Part shown: positions 35,901 to 44,970 of the stretch, piece by piece
Layout of the letters: every line of letters begins with the position of its first letter
Position numbering within the stretch: position 1 is the first letter of the stretch
NCBI RefSeq assembly: GCF_003402975.1
Contig: NZ_QURB01000001.1
Span: 186,001 to 250,000, forward strand
DNA: 64,000 nt
Source: Brumimicrobium aurantiacum
GTDB taxonomy: Bacteria; Bacteroidota; Bacteroidia; Flavobacteriales_D; Crocinitomicaceae
Reading direction: 5' to 3'
Made by a program: the position numbers and the translations under genes
Notes under the pieces: generated by a model
What the model was told of the DNA's origin: nothing
Databases searched by the model: none
The model's input: only the letters and a program-made list of their open reading frames with translations

Positions 35901-38900
35901 GAAAAACTAGGATCTGTAATACTTGTATAAGCATTAGAAACATTGTATTGGAAATAAGATGACCCATCAACAACCTTAATTTTGTTAGGATCTGGCGTAA
36001 CTAAGTCGATAGTCATATCATAAATATTTCCTAATAATACGCTCGTAATGTCAAAAGTTAATTCCATTTGAGGCACACAAGGATCAGCCATAATTTCACT
36101 TGCTATTCTCGTTTGGAAAGCTGCATCATAAGGCTCTACAAATAAATCAAGAGACTGAGTTGGACATGTAAAAGATGATAAATCAGAAGGATACCCAATA
36201 CAATCAAAACCTGAAACTGCGGTAATTTGAGCCTCATCACAGTTTTGGATCTCACCGTTTATTGTAAAATTCATTGTTGAATTTCCATTCAAATCACCTA
36301 CTTGATAAAATCCATTTTGTTCAGGTACACTTTGTCCTGTTGCGTTATTAATCACTGAAGTAATTGTCAAGTTGCTTGGAGTTTGTAAATAAATCCATGT
36401 ATTCACAGCTGTTCCACTTTTAGCGTTTTTCAATTTGTAGTTCCAAGCCACCATTCTGTTAATTGTATTTTGGAATGGATTATTTGAAGACAACGTAATC
36501 TTAGCTGGATTGTATTTTATTTTATCTGGATAATTGGTCGTAATTAAACCTGATGTTTGTCCATCAATTGCATTGCTTTTTTGATAGTCAAAAGACCAAT
36601 TTATTTCTTCAAAAGTATTTTGTGGTGTGTTACAGTTGGCAACTAATTCTGCTTGTATGTAACCATGAAAACCATCATCGCTGTAATTTAATTGATTACT
36701 GTTATAGTATTGTTGAATATTAAAAAAGATAAAATTCCCTGAAATACTGTCTGCGGTAACATTATTAATGGCTTGTGTAGCCGTTGAATTTGTTTTCATT
36801 GTTCGGTATTGAACAATTTTTGCTTCTGTGAAAGAGTAATTTGCAGGTATTTCAAGCTTAACCGTCTTAAGATTCCCCCAAGATCTGTATTCGTAAGGAA
36901 AAAGATTACCTCCAGCGTAGTTATTTCCAACGTTTCCATTCGACATTCCAAAGTATTGTTTAGTCCTATTCGAACATGTTTTTAAATTAACATTGTTGTT
37001 CCAATCATTTCGGAATGAATAACCTATTAATGTGATTCGACCATTTCTAAAATTACAAGCCTCTTTCTGATTGTTTGAAGGTGATGAAACTTGACTTAAA
37101 AAGAACTCGTTGTAAAATGTTGTTTCTTTAATTAAACCACTAACAGAAGAAGAAACGATGTAATCAAAGTCAATGGAAATTGAATCTCCAGCAGCGTATA
37201 CATAATTCGTTAATGCAGGGTTTAAACTCACTAAATTTGATGCATTCAAATTATATTTAAAAACACGCTCATTTGACCCATTACTAATAATTGTAGGTTG
37301 ATTACCATTAATGATGTGATAAGTATTAGCACTAGCATCGTAAATTTTAATTTCTGAAGAAAGGAAAGTTAATGCGCTTCCATAATCAATTGTAGCATTA
37401 AATTGAGCATATTCAAAGTTGTTACTTGTAGAACCAATACTTGCAATAACAGAGGCTTGTATGGTATCTCCTACCATAGCTCTATCTGTTCTTATTTGAC
37501 TCATGTCAAGACTTCCATTATTATCTGCAATACCGTTTTGGTCATTATCTGCTAAACCATAATTCGTTCTTTCAATAGTAAAATCAGCCACATTTAAAGT
37601 GTTACAATTTCCGCCTGGACAATGTAAATATGTTTTGATTTCTTGATTACATTCTAAAGGAACTTCACAAATAGTTGCACAACTTGTATCTGCAATATAA
37701 GCAACATCAACAGATATATTTTTCCAACCTGATGTACCACAATTTCCTATTACATCTAACACCAATTCACTTTGAACTAAATTAAAAGGTAATGGCGTAT
37801 AAAACAGAGCAGTTACAATGTTAGTGCTGGCATCATAAGTTATATTGTTGTTTTGCCAAGTAATTCCATTGCTTTTAAAATCTAAATTTTGGTAAACTAA
37901 ACCTTGATCCAGAGTAAAAACAACTTTGTAATGCGCACCAGGACCTTCGGGTAAATTATTTTCGAAACTTGAAACTAAAAATTTGAAAGCTTTGGTTTGT
38001 CCTGCATTGATATCTAATGGAGTTTCCGTAAATAAATTTAAGTTTTGCTTGTTCTCATCTTGGCCAACCTTAGAGGCGTTATAAGATTGAATATTACATA
38101 CATCAGTGTACTCAACTTCAGCTTTCCAACCTTTAATTGCATCACTACTACATGTTTGAATACAACACGATATAACATCCCAGTTTACAAAAACCTCCTC
38201 TCCTGGAGCAATTGATGGAATCGTGAAAATCAATCGTCCTTTCGGTGAAGTACCCAAACAAGCATAAGCAGAAGTGTTTTGTGTTGCTATTGCAGTAACA
38301 TTATTTGGATAAACTGCAATTCCATTTACTCCAACACGATAGTTTAACGACGTCTCATCAAATCGACTGTAAATTGATTCATCGTAATTACTACCTAGCG
38401 ATTTATAAAGATCTATTTCAACTTGTGAAGCAACCCCACTTCCCGTATTTTTCACAACTAATTCTTGGGTGAAAGCAGAACCATTTCCAAAACATGAACC
38501 AAAACTCTCATTGGCAGAAACTGTTAAATTAGGACTTTGAAAATCAATACTCACGTTAGCATAAGTTGTGGCAGATGACCATTCAAATGGAACCTTACAT
38601 CCCCAGTGAACTTTCATTGCTGAACTGATTGTAACATCATTACAACTTGTTCCTGTTAGAGTTTCTTCAATTATGATTGATTCATTTTGATCTAAATAAT
38701 TGTCACCGTTTCCGATTCCGCTAAAATCTGACCCGGAAAGGAAAATGGTATCATTACTAAATGTTCCCACATTTACTCCAGTCAAAACTAAATCTGAATT
38801 ATTAATAACATCGGTTATGAAAAACTGATCTATTTTTCCGTTTCCTCCATTGATGATGGATATACTTCTCGTAGTTGAGCTTCCACTTATAATACTTTGA

Positions 38901-39385
38901 CTTGTTGGTGTAACATTCAAAATACTGAGGGCAGGATATAGAATGTTAAAACTATTACTTTGTTCGATTTCAACCCCATTCGTATGATTGACTGTTAAAT
39001 TGTGACGAAAAACTCCACCATTATTTTGAAAGATAAGTGCACTGTTGTCTACTGAATAACTCAGTTGAAATTGAACACTATCTCCATCAGGTATATTATT
39101 TGACTTAAAAATCAAATTGGCATTTGAGCTTAAGTCATACCCGTATAAACCATGGTTAGTAAATTCCTCTATAGATCCTGAAAGATAATTTACACCTTCT
39201 GGAAGAGAAAGAATAAACTCTGGACTACTTAAAGCATTCGAAGAGTTATTGATAATAGATATAGTAAGGGTATCAGGTGCACCGCATACTTCTATTTCTG
39301 ATTGATGCTCAAAAGAAATATCCACCGATTGAGCGAATAGAAAACTCGTGAAGAGCAAAAATAAATTGAGTAAAAATGTTTTCAT
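32939..39385 (-). CDS. Giant T9SS-secreted protein with FG-GAP repeats and ASPIC/UnbV domain (2148 aa)
   Basis: One of the largest proteins in the window. After a signal peptide (cut after SFLFAQ) come about 1200 residues of beta-sandwich modules of the DUF11 or gingipain-like kind. Seven FG-GAP/VCBS repeats follow (about 1257-1578), each with W-[GA]-DYDNDG and DLF-type calcium loops. Next are an ASPIC/UnbV domain (about 1592-1695; NHISVRLNGCNSNSFGIGA, SIVLWPSG-like), an SdrD_B-like domain (about 1698-1765; GVVYFDANDNGIQDSTE), further beta modules, a DUF7619-like domain (about 1928-2045; GSIDPNDKLV, FQNLGNYAAQRVQIED) and a T9SS type A sorting domain (LYPNPTSDWVNIY). Calcium-binding repeats suggest a surface adhesin or scaffold. 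A strong terminator follows. Confidence 0.9.
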   Translation of the reverse strand: MKTFLLNLFLLFTSFLFAQSVDISFEHQSEIEVCGAPDTLTISIINNSSNALSSPEFILSLPEGVNYLSGSIEEFTNHGLYGYDLSSNANLIFKSNNIPDGDSVQFQLSYSVDNSALIFQNNGGVFRHNLTVNHTNGVEIEQSNSFNILYPALSILNVTPTSQSIISGSSTTRSISIINGGNGKIDQFFITDVINNSDLVLTGVNVGTFSNDTIFLSGSDFSGIGNGDNYLDQNESIIIEETLTGTSCNDVTISSAMKVHWGCKVPFEWSSATTYANVSIDFQSPNLTVSANESFGSCFGNGSAFTQELVVKNTGSGVASQVEIDLYKSLGSNYDESIYSRFDETSLNYRVGVNGIAVYPNNVTAIATQNTSAYACLGTSPKGRLIFTIPSIAPGEEVFVNWDVISCCIQTCSSDAIKGWKAEVEYTDVCNIQSYNASKVGQDENKQNLNLFTETPLDINAGQTKAFKFLVSSFENNLPEGPGAHYKVVFTLDQGLVYQNLDFKSNGITWQNNNITYDASTNIVTALFYTPLPFNLVQSELVLDVIGNCGTSGWKNISVDVAYIADTSCATICEVPLECNQEIKTYLHCPGGNCNTLNVADFTIERTNYGLADNDQNGIADNNGSLDMSQIRTDRAMVGDTIQASVIASIGSTSNNFEYAQFNATIDYGSALTFLSSEIKIYDASANTYHIINGNQPTIISNGSNERVFKYNLNASNLVSLNPALTNYVYAAGDSISIDFDYIVSSSVSGLIKETTFYNEFFLSQVSSPSNNQKEACNFRNGRITLIGYSFRNDWNNNVNLKTCSNRTKQYFGMSNGNVGNNYAGGNLFPYEYRSWGNLKTVKLEIPANYSFTEAKIVQYRTMKTNSTATQAINNVTADSISGNFIFFNIQQYYNSNQLNYSDDGFHGYIQAELVANCNTPQNTFEEINWSFDYQKSNAIDGQTSGLITTNYPDKIKYNPAKITLSSNNPFQNTINRMVAWNYKLKNAKSGTAVNTWIYLQTPSNLTITSVINNATGQSVPEQNGFYQVGDLNGNSTMNFTINGEIQNCDEAQITAVSGFDCIGYPSDLSSFTCPTQSLDLFVEPYDAAFQTRIASEIMADPCVPQMELTFDITSVLLGNIYDMTIDLVTPDPNKIKVVDGSSYFQYNVSNAYTSITDPSFSSSTYQFNIADYDPNFPVTGIPGITDVSNNRYRLKTMIETGQAFQPGDFLFVYINGKDACGDSLPTIRLAIDPSSKFEKDNTSGIHLDFDNTWGASWGDYDNDGYDDLFIPVNAINEPSILYHNNGDGTFSKVTTGPIASDLGASISGNWGDYDNDGFLDLFVSNNQNSSNRLYHNDGNGNFTSVQNSPLIDQPIYSHFSAWADYNKDGNLDLVVSDYHPTNFNYLFKGDGNGGFVVDEASQVSLSATSAVGLSWADYDNDGDPDLFIANTNGENNQLFNNQNGILILDTSNIIANDGGYSVGGAWGDYDNDGDLDLFVSNSRGTDPNFFYENIGNGDFIKLTQLSIVTNISNSNGAAWADYDNDGDLDLVVSNDQSQKNFLFANNGDKTFTKIDNAITEESNDSYGMAWSDYDNDGDYDLIVANVGSNTNNLFNNAKASCTNHISVRLNGCNSNSFGIGATIKVKANINGTDVWQTKNVSSQGSSMGGQNSSKILFGISDATAIDSLIVLWPSGVITTITNPNINQTLDIAESCGSKVCGVVYFDANDNGIQDSTEQGIANAQLLVSPNNFQVFTNEDGYYEFYLEDGNYTIDQVVSNDWQVTAPLGAYTLDINKNIQAEYCGNDFGNKAICLFPEFEVEMGAAAFRRGLTNDLNLVIHNKGAYEATQTLNVDLTLSNNVILKGNQWDALVENSEDRVYTFYISGMDAMSNYTIELFDSVDVYSDLNDLITVDVNLSYNGQECNTANNSSSLTDIVVGSIDPNDKLVLIDGIGVSSEAYHNQALVYKIRFQNLGNYAAQRVQIEDQLSEHLDWSTFRKMSSSHPFSVSIVNGKVTWINNNIELPDSTSNPEGSNGYVQFKIFPKQGLKPFQIINNDADIQFDYNDFIRTNNTEIMISPNYENDETEVILYPNPTSDWVNIYLINDQQFSDPIDSIVICSPSGKVVLNEVINDKRAKLDLSSLSPGIYFANIRNIYGELFNAKIIVK

Positions 39386-39821
39386 AATTTTGTTTTCAAT
39401 CTTATAACTAAAATACGTGCCGAAACTAACATCCCCCTAAAACACTATCAACTAAGCTTTTCACCATAAACAATACCTTCCAGAATATGGAAAAAAATTC
39501 CATTTTTAGGATTTTATAATATCTATAAACACAGCATTTTCATTCTGAAATTGAACTATTTAATATGTTTTGATTAACCGAAACTTATTAAGTTAAAACG
39601 ACACAGTAAAATGTAAAACAGTAGCAGAAAATACTCCAGTCAAGAAGTATAATTGATAAATTACCAACACAAGATGTGTAAGATCCAAACCTCAATATTT
39701 TACTTCTAAAACAAATGAAATGAGAAGAAACAAACTTAAAGTCTAAAGAACATTATTCAATTATAGTTGAAAAAATATTCCTATAGAATTCACAACAATT
39801 TTAATTACTTTCGTTGTTGAA
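39386..39821. other. Gene-free gap of 436 bp
   Basis: AT-rich sequence between the divergent giant T9SS gene and the helicase gene. No ORF or RNA was recognised. The stretch just before the helicase start (TTAATTACTTTCG, about 39801-39813) resembles a TAnnTTTG box with one mismatch, but a matching upstream element was not found. Confidence 0.5.
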
Positions 39822-42800
39822 ATGGAGGCAATTCGAAAACAAATTGAGGAATGGAAATCGGGACTATTGTCGCCCAATCAAAACGATGTTCTACTCAATA
39901 TAAAACCCGATAAAAACGCCCTTGCCATTGAAGATTGGTACAACGAAGAAAAGTTATTTACTGTACCAGATCATGCTTTCCTTAAAAAATGCGACAAACA
40001 ACACCGAAATGCAATTAAAGAAAGTGGTACGCCAATTTTTGGTTTAGCGAAAGACCAATTGTGTTTTACTATCGACCATCAACAGTATCAAATGCCTTTT
40101 TTATTGGCAAGTGCTACACTCCATTTTAACCGATTCAATTCACTTTTTGAAATTGAACAAACAGAGGATTTTTATGTAAATCCATTACTTTTGAACCTCC
40201 TAAACATTGAGGATATTGCATCGGATTCAAATACTGCTTTGCAAACTTTAGAAGCCTTAGGATTAAAAGTTCAATTCGAAAATGGAGTTTGGGCAGCCAA
40301 TTTTCATCCACACCGTTTTGTGATTCAAAAAGAATTAGATGCTTTATCTGATTTACTACATTTCAACAATGCATTACGCAGTTTATTTGGCGAACAAAAT
40401 GAGTCAGCAGACATCTCTTTATCGGATTCTTATTTATTTCCTGCTGATGCGAGTCAGCAATTGGCCATTGAAACAGTTAAAAAAGAAAATACCGTAGTTC
40501 AAGGTCCACCAGGAACAGGAAAATCGCAAGTTATCGCCAACTTAATTGGTAAAGTTTTAGGCAAAGAGAAAAATGCTTTGATTGTGGCGGAAAAATCGGT
40601 TGCTTTACAGGTAATTTACGATTTACTTAAGCAAAAAGATTTACATCATTTTTGTGTTTTATATCACCATGAATTAAAAGCAAAACAGTTTGTCACTTCA
40701 CTAAAAAACACATGGAAAACACTCGAATCAATTCCAAAACAAAATGTTTCTGTAAATGTAAAACATGAACTACTCTTAAGTGGACTTGACTTAAAATTCA
40801 AGCGTTTACAGCAAAAAGATTTAATTGGTGGAATTAGCTTTAATGAATTTAAAACTGAATTTAAAGCACTTCAATCGGTAAAATATGTGGAGCAAAAACC
40901 GACTATTCCAAAATGGAAAAAAGAACTTGAATCGCTCAAACAATTGGAGGTAAATGGATTTCCAATTTATGGTAGTTGGCTCTATTTAAAAACCGAACAA
41001 TTTACGATTGCTGATATTCAAAAATCGCTTCAAAAGTTAAGAGAAAAATGCAATCAATTTGATCTTGAAAAGTATTCACCAAAACAAATTGAACAGCGTT
41101 CTAAGTTAAGTTTACTCAATTCCTTGTTTTTCCATGATGATAATGCTTTACCTATTTCTATTTTTGAGGCGAACAGCAAAACTCAAAAAAAGCTGCTCAA
41201 ACATTATCATTTGCTTAAAACCTTACTAGAGAAAAAAGAAGTTTTAGTCGCAGAAGAAAAACTGTGGAAAAAGCAATTTTCGCTTACTGAACTTCAAGAA
41301 TATATTGAGGTGCTTTCCAATAAGAGCCGTTTTAATTTTAAATCTTGGCGTGTTAAAAATAAACTATCAAAATATACCCATCTCGATATCGGAGACACAA
41401 AAAATGCCTTGGAAAACTTGGTAGAATTGACCGATATCAAACGTAAAATCATTACTCAGAAGGAAGGATTAAGAAAACTAGATTTACCAGATGAATTGCC
41501 AGTTTTAGAACACATCGTTTATGCGATCAAACGCATCAATTCGGCTGACCAAAATGCAGTTCAACAACTTTTTGAATTCACAGAAAAAGAGCGCTTGACA
41601 CTCAAAAGTCAAAATCAAGACCTTAATGAAGTTCAACAATTAATTCGCTATTACTTTCAATTTGATGACGCTCCAATTGGAAAACAAATCGGGGAATTAA
41701 ACGAAGAGTTGCCGTTAATCATTGAAAATAATACAAGGTTAAAACAGATTTCCATAGCAACAAAAAACATTTTGAGTTCTGTTTCAACCCTAGCGGAAGC
41801 AGAACACATCATTTACAATTCACATTGGAAAGATTTCAAAGGTCAATTCCCTGATTTAGGAGAAACAACCGGCAAGGATATTCAAGTCACATTAAACAGT
41901 ATTATTGAAGCTGAATCTTTGGCTTCTGATGAATTTAGCAACTCAATTACACAGAGAATTAAACAAGGTTTTGAAGAATATCATCAATTATTGCAAACAC
42001 CAGCTTCAAAACTAAAACCTGAGCAAAAAGAGCTCAAAAAAACGCTTAGAAAAGGGAAGTCAATTTTGGTTAAAGCATTTGATAAAAAAAGGGTTTTTCC
42101 AAGTGTTCGGGAATTACTTGAAAGTGAAGCCAGACTATGGATACAATTGCTTCATCCTGTATTTTTATGTAGTCCATATAGTGTTGCTAAGAGTTTACCA
42201 CTTGACTTCAGTTTCGATTTGAATATTTTTGACGAAGCGAGCCAAATTCCGTTGAATCACATTGTTGGCGCTGTTCAACGTTCAAAACGAGTTGTAATTT
42301 CTGGAGATCAGCAGCAAATGGCGCCACAATTTTATTTTCAAAAGAAAACCCAACATCAAATGGAAGCTTTGCATCATGCGAGTTTCTATTGGAAAAATGT
42401 AATGTTGACGCATCATTATCGCTCCAAGCATCCGCGATTAATCGAATTCAGTAACCGTTATTTTTACGAAAATAAATTAAGGACATTTCCTACATTAAAT
42501 CCGGAAATACCAATTGAAGTCATCACGACAAAGGGTGTTTTCACAGAACGTAAAAACGAAGAGGAAGCGGAAATAACAGCCAAAATAATCACCACTAAAA
42601 TACAAAACAACACCTTTGATTTTGGATTGGTGGCCTTTAGTCAAACCCAACTACAGGCCATTTTAGATAAAATTCCAGCCAAGGAACGCGACCAATTAAC
42701 ACAGCACGATTTTATTTTTGTACAGTCTTTAGAAAATGTTCAAGGAGATCAATGTGAGCATTTAATTATTTCCTTGGGTTATGGAAAAAACGAAAATGGA

Positions 42801-43145
42801 GATTTCCACATGCGTTTTGGTCCATTAAACAAAGAACAAGGTCACCGTCGACTCAACGTATTGATGTCAAGAGCAGTTTCGAAAACCACTTTTATAAGAA
42901 GTGTTGAAGCCAAAGATTTTGCCATTTCAGACAATGAGGGCGTTGAAAGTTTGCGCAAACTGATGTTGTTTTTGGAAGAAGAAGAGCGCACTCTGAAAAA
43001 CACCCACTTCCCAGAAGGGATAAGGAATAATGGAGACATGTTAGAAATTAAAAACGTTTCAAACAAGTTTAAAGACGCTAAAACTGCATTGGATTTCTAT
43101 AGAACAATGATCGATAGGGATTGGAAAGTAGAGATCGGGATATGA
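39822..43145 (+). CDS. Superfamily 1 helicase, Upf1/DNA2-NAM7-like
   Basis: A 1107-residue soluble ATPase of the AAA_11/AAA_12 (Upf1-like) group. Motif I (VVQGPPGTGKSQ) is at about residues 225-236. A long insert with coiled-coil character follows (about 290-720). Motif II is DEASQ (about 804-808), motif III is VVISGDQQQMAP, motif IV is HYRSKHPRLIEFSN, motif V is SLENVQGDQCEHLIISLGY and motif VI is NVLMSRAVSKTT. No nuclease or endonuclease-like C-terminal domain is visible; the protein ends soon after motif VI. Related proteins occur in defence systems and in RNA or DNA metabolism, but no partner gene is next to it. A repetitive palindromic element lies 10 bp after the stop. Confidence 0.88.
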   Translation: MEAIRKQIEEWKSGLLSPNQNDVLLNIKPDKNALAIEDWYNEEKLFTVPDHAFLKKCDKQHRNAIKESGTPIFGLAKDQLCFTIDHQQYQMPFLLASATLHFNRFNSLFEIEQTEDFYVNPLLLNLLNIEDIASDSNTALQTLEALGLKVQFENGVWAANFHPHRFVIQKELDALSDLLHFNNALRSLFGEQNESADISLSDSYLFPADASQQLAIETVKKENTVVQGPPGTGKSQVIANLIGKVLGKEKNALIVAEKSVALQVIYDLLKQKDLHHFCVLYHHELKAKQFVTSLKNTWKTLESIPKQNVSVNVKHELLLSGLDLKFKRLQQKDLIGGISFNEFKTEFKALQSVKYVEQKPTIPKWKKELESLKQLEVNGFPIYGSWLYLKTEQFTIADIQKSLQKLREKCNQFDLEKYSPKQIEQRSKLSLLNSLFFHDDNALPISIFEANSKTQKKLLKHYHLLKTLLEKKEVLVAEEKLWKKQFSLTELQEYIEVLSNKSRFNFKSWRVKNKLSKYTHLDIGDTKNALENLVELTDIKRKIITQKEGLRKLDLPDELPVLEHIVYAIKRINSADQNAVQQLFEFTEKERLTLKSQNQDLNEVQQLIRYYFQFDDAPIGKQIGELNEELPLIIENNTRLKQISIATKNILSSVSTLAEAEHIIYNSHWKDFKGQFPDLGETTGKDIQVTLNSIIEAESLASDEFSNSITQRIKQGFEEYHQLLQTPASKLKPEQKELKKTLRKGKSILVKAFDKKRVFPSVRELLESEARLWIQLLHPVFLCSPYSVAKSLPLDFSFDLNIFDEASQIPLNHIVGAVQRSKRVVISGDQQQMAPQFYFQKKTQHQMEALHHASFYWKNVMLTHHYRSKHPRLIEFSNRYFYENKLRTFPTLNPEIPIEVITTKGVFTERKNEEEAEITAKIITTKIQNNTFDFGLVAFSQTQLQAILDKIPAKERDQLTQHDFIFVQSLENVQGDQCEHLIISLGYGKNENGDFHMRFGPLNKEQGHRRLNVLMSRAVSKTTFIRSVEAKDFAISDNEGVESLRKLMLFLEEEERTLKNTHFPEGIRNNGDMLEIKNVSNKFKDAKTALDFYRTMIDRDWKVEIGI

Positions 43146-43146
43146 T

Positions 43147-43387
43147 TTTTTTTGAGCTGCCCATTCAGGGCGAACGTCCACACGCTGTAACAATAGGATG
43201 CGATGCATCCTATTGAGTTGAGTTGGGCCTTCAGCCCGCTGTGGAATACTTAAGAGAAATCAACAAATAAGTATATCAATCAACATCACTTCCACGCCCC
43301 AAAGAGGCAATTGATTCTAGGCTGAGGGTTTTCCTCAGCCTAGAATCCTACACGTAAAACCCCGCCCTGAAGGGGCAGCTAAAAAAG
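43147..43387. repeat. Palindromic element with inverted ends (REP/MITE-like)
   Basis: The ends are an 18-bp inverted pair: AGCTGCCCATTCAGGGCG (43155-43172) and CGCCCTGAAGGGGCAGCT (43363-43380), with one mismatch, extended by a T run on the left and an A run on the right. Inside are a 10-bp stem (CAATAGGATG/CATCCTATTG, 43191-43215), a GGGC/GCCC hairpin (43225-43237) and a 15-bp perfect stem with a 5-nt loop (43313-43347; GATTCTAGGCTGAGG on the left). No ORF is inside. It looks like a non-autonomous element or a pair of REP units mobilised by a RAYT-type transposase encoded elsewhere. Confidence 0.85.
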
Positions 43388-43397
43388 GGAACAAACA

Positions 43398-44870
43398 TCA
43401 CCTTTCCACAACCGAGTCATATGCCGATCTAAACAACGGAAAAATCTCTTCCATTTCTTCCTGCGTCCAATGGGCAAACCCTAAACGTAATGCAGTTTGA
43501 TTCTGATTTTGATACATACAAATTCGTGGTAGAAAAACACCGTTCTTTTTTAATTCATCGCGAAATTCAACCAAGGAAAATTGTGTTTTAAATTCCACCC
43601 AAAAGGCAAATCCGTTGGAAGGTAGCTCAAAGTAAATTTCATCTTTAAAATATAAATTCAATAAGGAGTGGAAGTTTAACCTGCGCTCGCGATATATTTT
43701 GATGCTTTTCTTGAGGTATCGGAATAAATCACCTTCTACAATCATTTCACCCAGCGCTTGCTCCAAAACAAAATTCCCTTGAGGATTGAGTAGTGAAACA
43801 TATTTTTTAGCTTCTTCAATAAAATCAGAAGGCGCAACCATATAACTTAATTGTAAGGTAGGATGCAGATACTTCCCTATCGAACCAATATGTATGATTC
43901 TTCCTTTTCCACTCTTTGCTGCCATTGGCAATTCAACCGTTTTGACATAATTAAAGTCGAAATTTTCATTGTCCTCGATAATCACAAAATCATATTCTTC
44001 TGCTATAGAAATTAAGGCCTTGCGTTTCTTAGTAGATAACACCGAAGTTGTTGGATAACTTTGTTGAGGATTCAAATACACACAGCGAATCTCGCCTTTC
44101 TCAAAATGTTGTTTAATGTAATTCACATCAATCCCATCATCTTCCAACGGCACAGTTTTGATTTGTACGTCTTCCTGACTAAAAACCATGTTGGCAGAGA
44201 AAAAACTTAATTCACCGACCAGTACCACATCGTTTTTATTCATCAAAACTTTGGTGAGTGAATAGAACAACATTTCTCGACTTTTGGCCGACAAAATATG
44301 AGCTTTCGAAACATGAAAACCTCTGGTTAAATTCAAGAAATAACTCAACTGATCTTTAAAAAAATCATTTTCTTGAACAGCATAATTCCCAATGTTATTC
44401 TGAATATACCTGCGCTTTAATGCTCCAGTATAAAATCGAGATAACTCCTGTGTTTTTACTATTCGGTAATCAGGTTGGCCATCATTGCACACAAAACGAT
44501 GTTCTTCTTTTTCAAAAGGTGAAGACAAAACAAAGGACTTACGAAATGAAAATGCCGCTCGATCACTAACATCAGATCTATTTGTTATTTCGCCATCTAC
44601 ATTTCGAACTTTTAAGGTTGGATTTTGCACAAAAGCACCAACTTTAGGCTTAATGCTAATCCAACTTTGCGCTTCCAATTCATCAAATGCAGCAACAACT
44701 GTTTTTCGATGTACTCCAATTTCTTCACTCCAAATGCGGGTCCCAGGTAATTTAGCACCAACTGGAATCAGTCCACGCTGAACAGCGTTAATAAACTGAT
44801 ATGCAATTTGAAGGTAAAGTGGATCTGATTTCCTTCTATCGATACGAATAAACTGAGCTATTGAAATCAA
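43398..44870 (-). CDS. MocR-type transcriptional regulator (GntR helix-turn-helix plus aminotransferase-like domain)
   Basis: A 490-residue regulator with an N-terminal winged helix (about residues 14-80; DPLYLQIAYQFINAVQRG, GVHRKTVVAAFDELEAQSW) and a class I aminotransferase-like domain (about 125-480). The putative PLP-binding lysine is in GSIGKYLHPTLQLSY. The usual DDYDSEF-type motif is changed to IIEDNENFDFNY, so the residue that normally stacks on PLP chemistry is not clearly kept. Known MocR members sense PLP or amino acids; PdxR is one. It is divergent from the TonB-dependent receptor over a 100-bp gap, which suggests control of that receptor or of its own gene. Confidence 0.9.
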   Translation of the reverse strand: MISIAQFIRIDRRKSDPLYLQIAYQFINAVQRGLIPVGAKLPGTRIWSEEIGVHRKTVVAAFDELEAQSWISIKPKVGAFVQNPTLKVRNVDGEITNRSDVSDRAAFSFRKSFVLSSPFEKEEHRFVCNDGQPDYRIVKTQELSRFYTGALKRRYIQNNIGNYAVQENDFFKDQLSYFLNLTRGFHVSKAHILSAKSREMLFYSLTKVLMNKNDVVLVGELSFFSANMVFSQEDVQIKTVPLEDDGIDVNYIKQHFEKGEIRCVYLNPQQSYPTTSVLSTKKRKALISIAEEYDFVIIEDNENFDFNYVKTVELPMAAKSGKGRIIHIGSIGKYLHPTLQLSYMVAPSDFIEEAKKYVSLLNPQGNFVLEQALGEMIVEGDLFRYLKKSIKIYRERRLNFHSLLNLYFKDEIYFELPSNGFAFWVEFKTQFSLVEFRDELKKNGVFLPRICMYQNQNQTALRLGFAHWTQEEMEEIFPLFRSAYDSVVER

Positions 44871-44970
44871 ATCTGGACTATCTTAAATTTAAAAACTGGA
44901 CTGCTTTTAAACCTGCAAATATAGCACCTTTGCGGAGAATTTTAGAACAAACGATATCACAAGTAAGAAA

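Noticed and set aside
39822-43145. Defence island around the helicase
   Set aside because: Neighbours are a T9SS cargo gene, a repeat element and a MocR/TonB pair; no nuclease, toxin, methylase or other defence gene is adjacent.
43313-43347. 15-bp perfect hairpin as a simple terminator
   Set aside because: No T run follows on either side, and it is nested within the larger element with inverted ends.
44485-44781. 98-codon ORF on the plus strand
   Set aside because: Antisense to the MocR regulator, no signal or domain.
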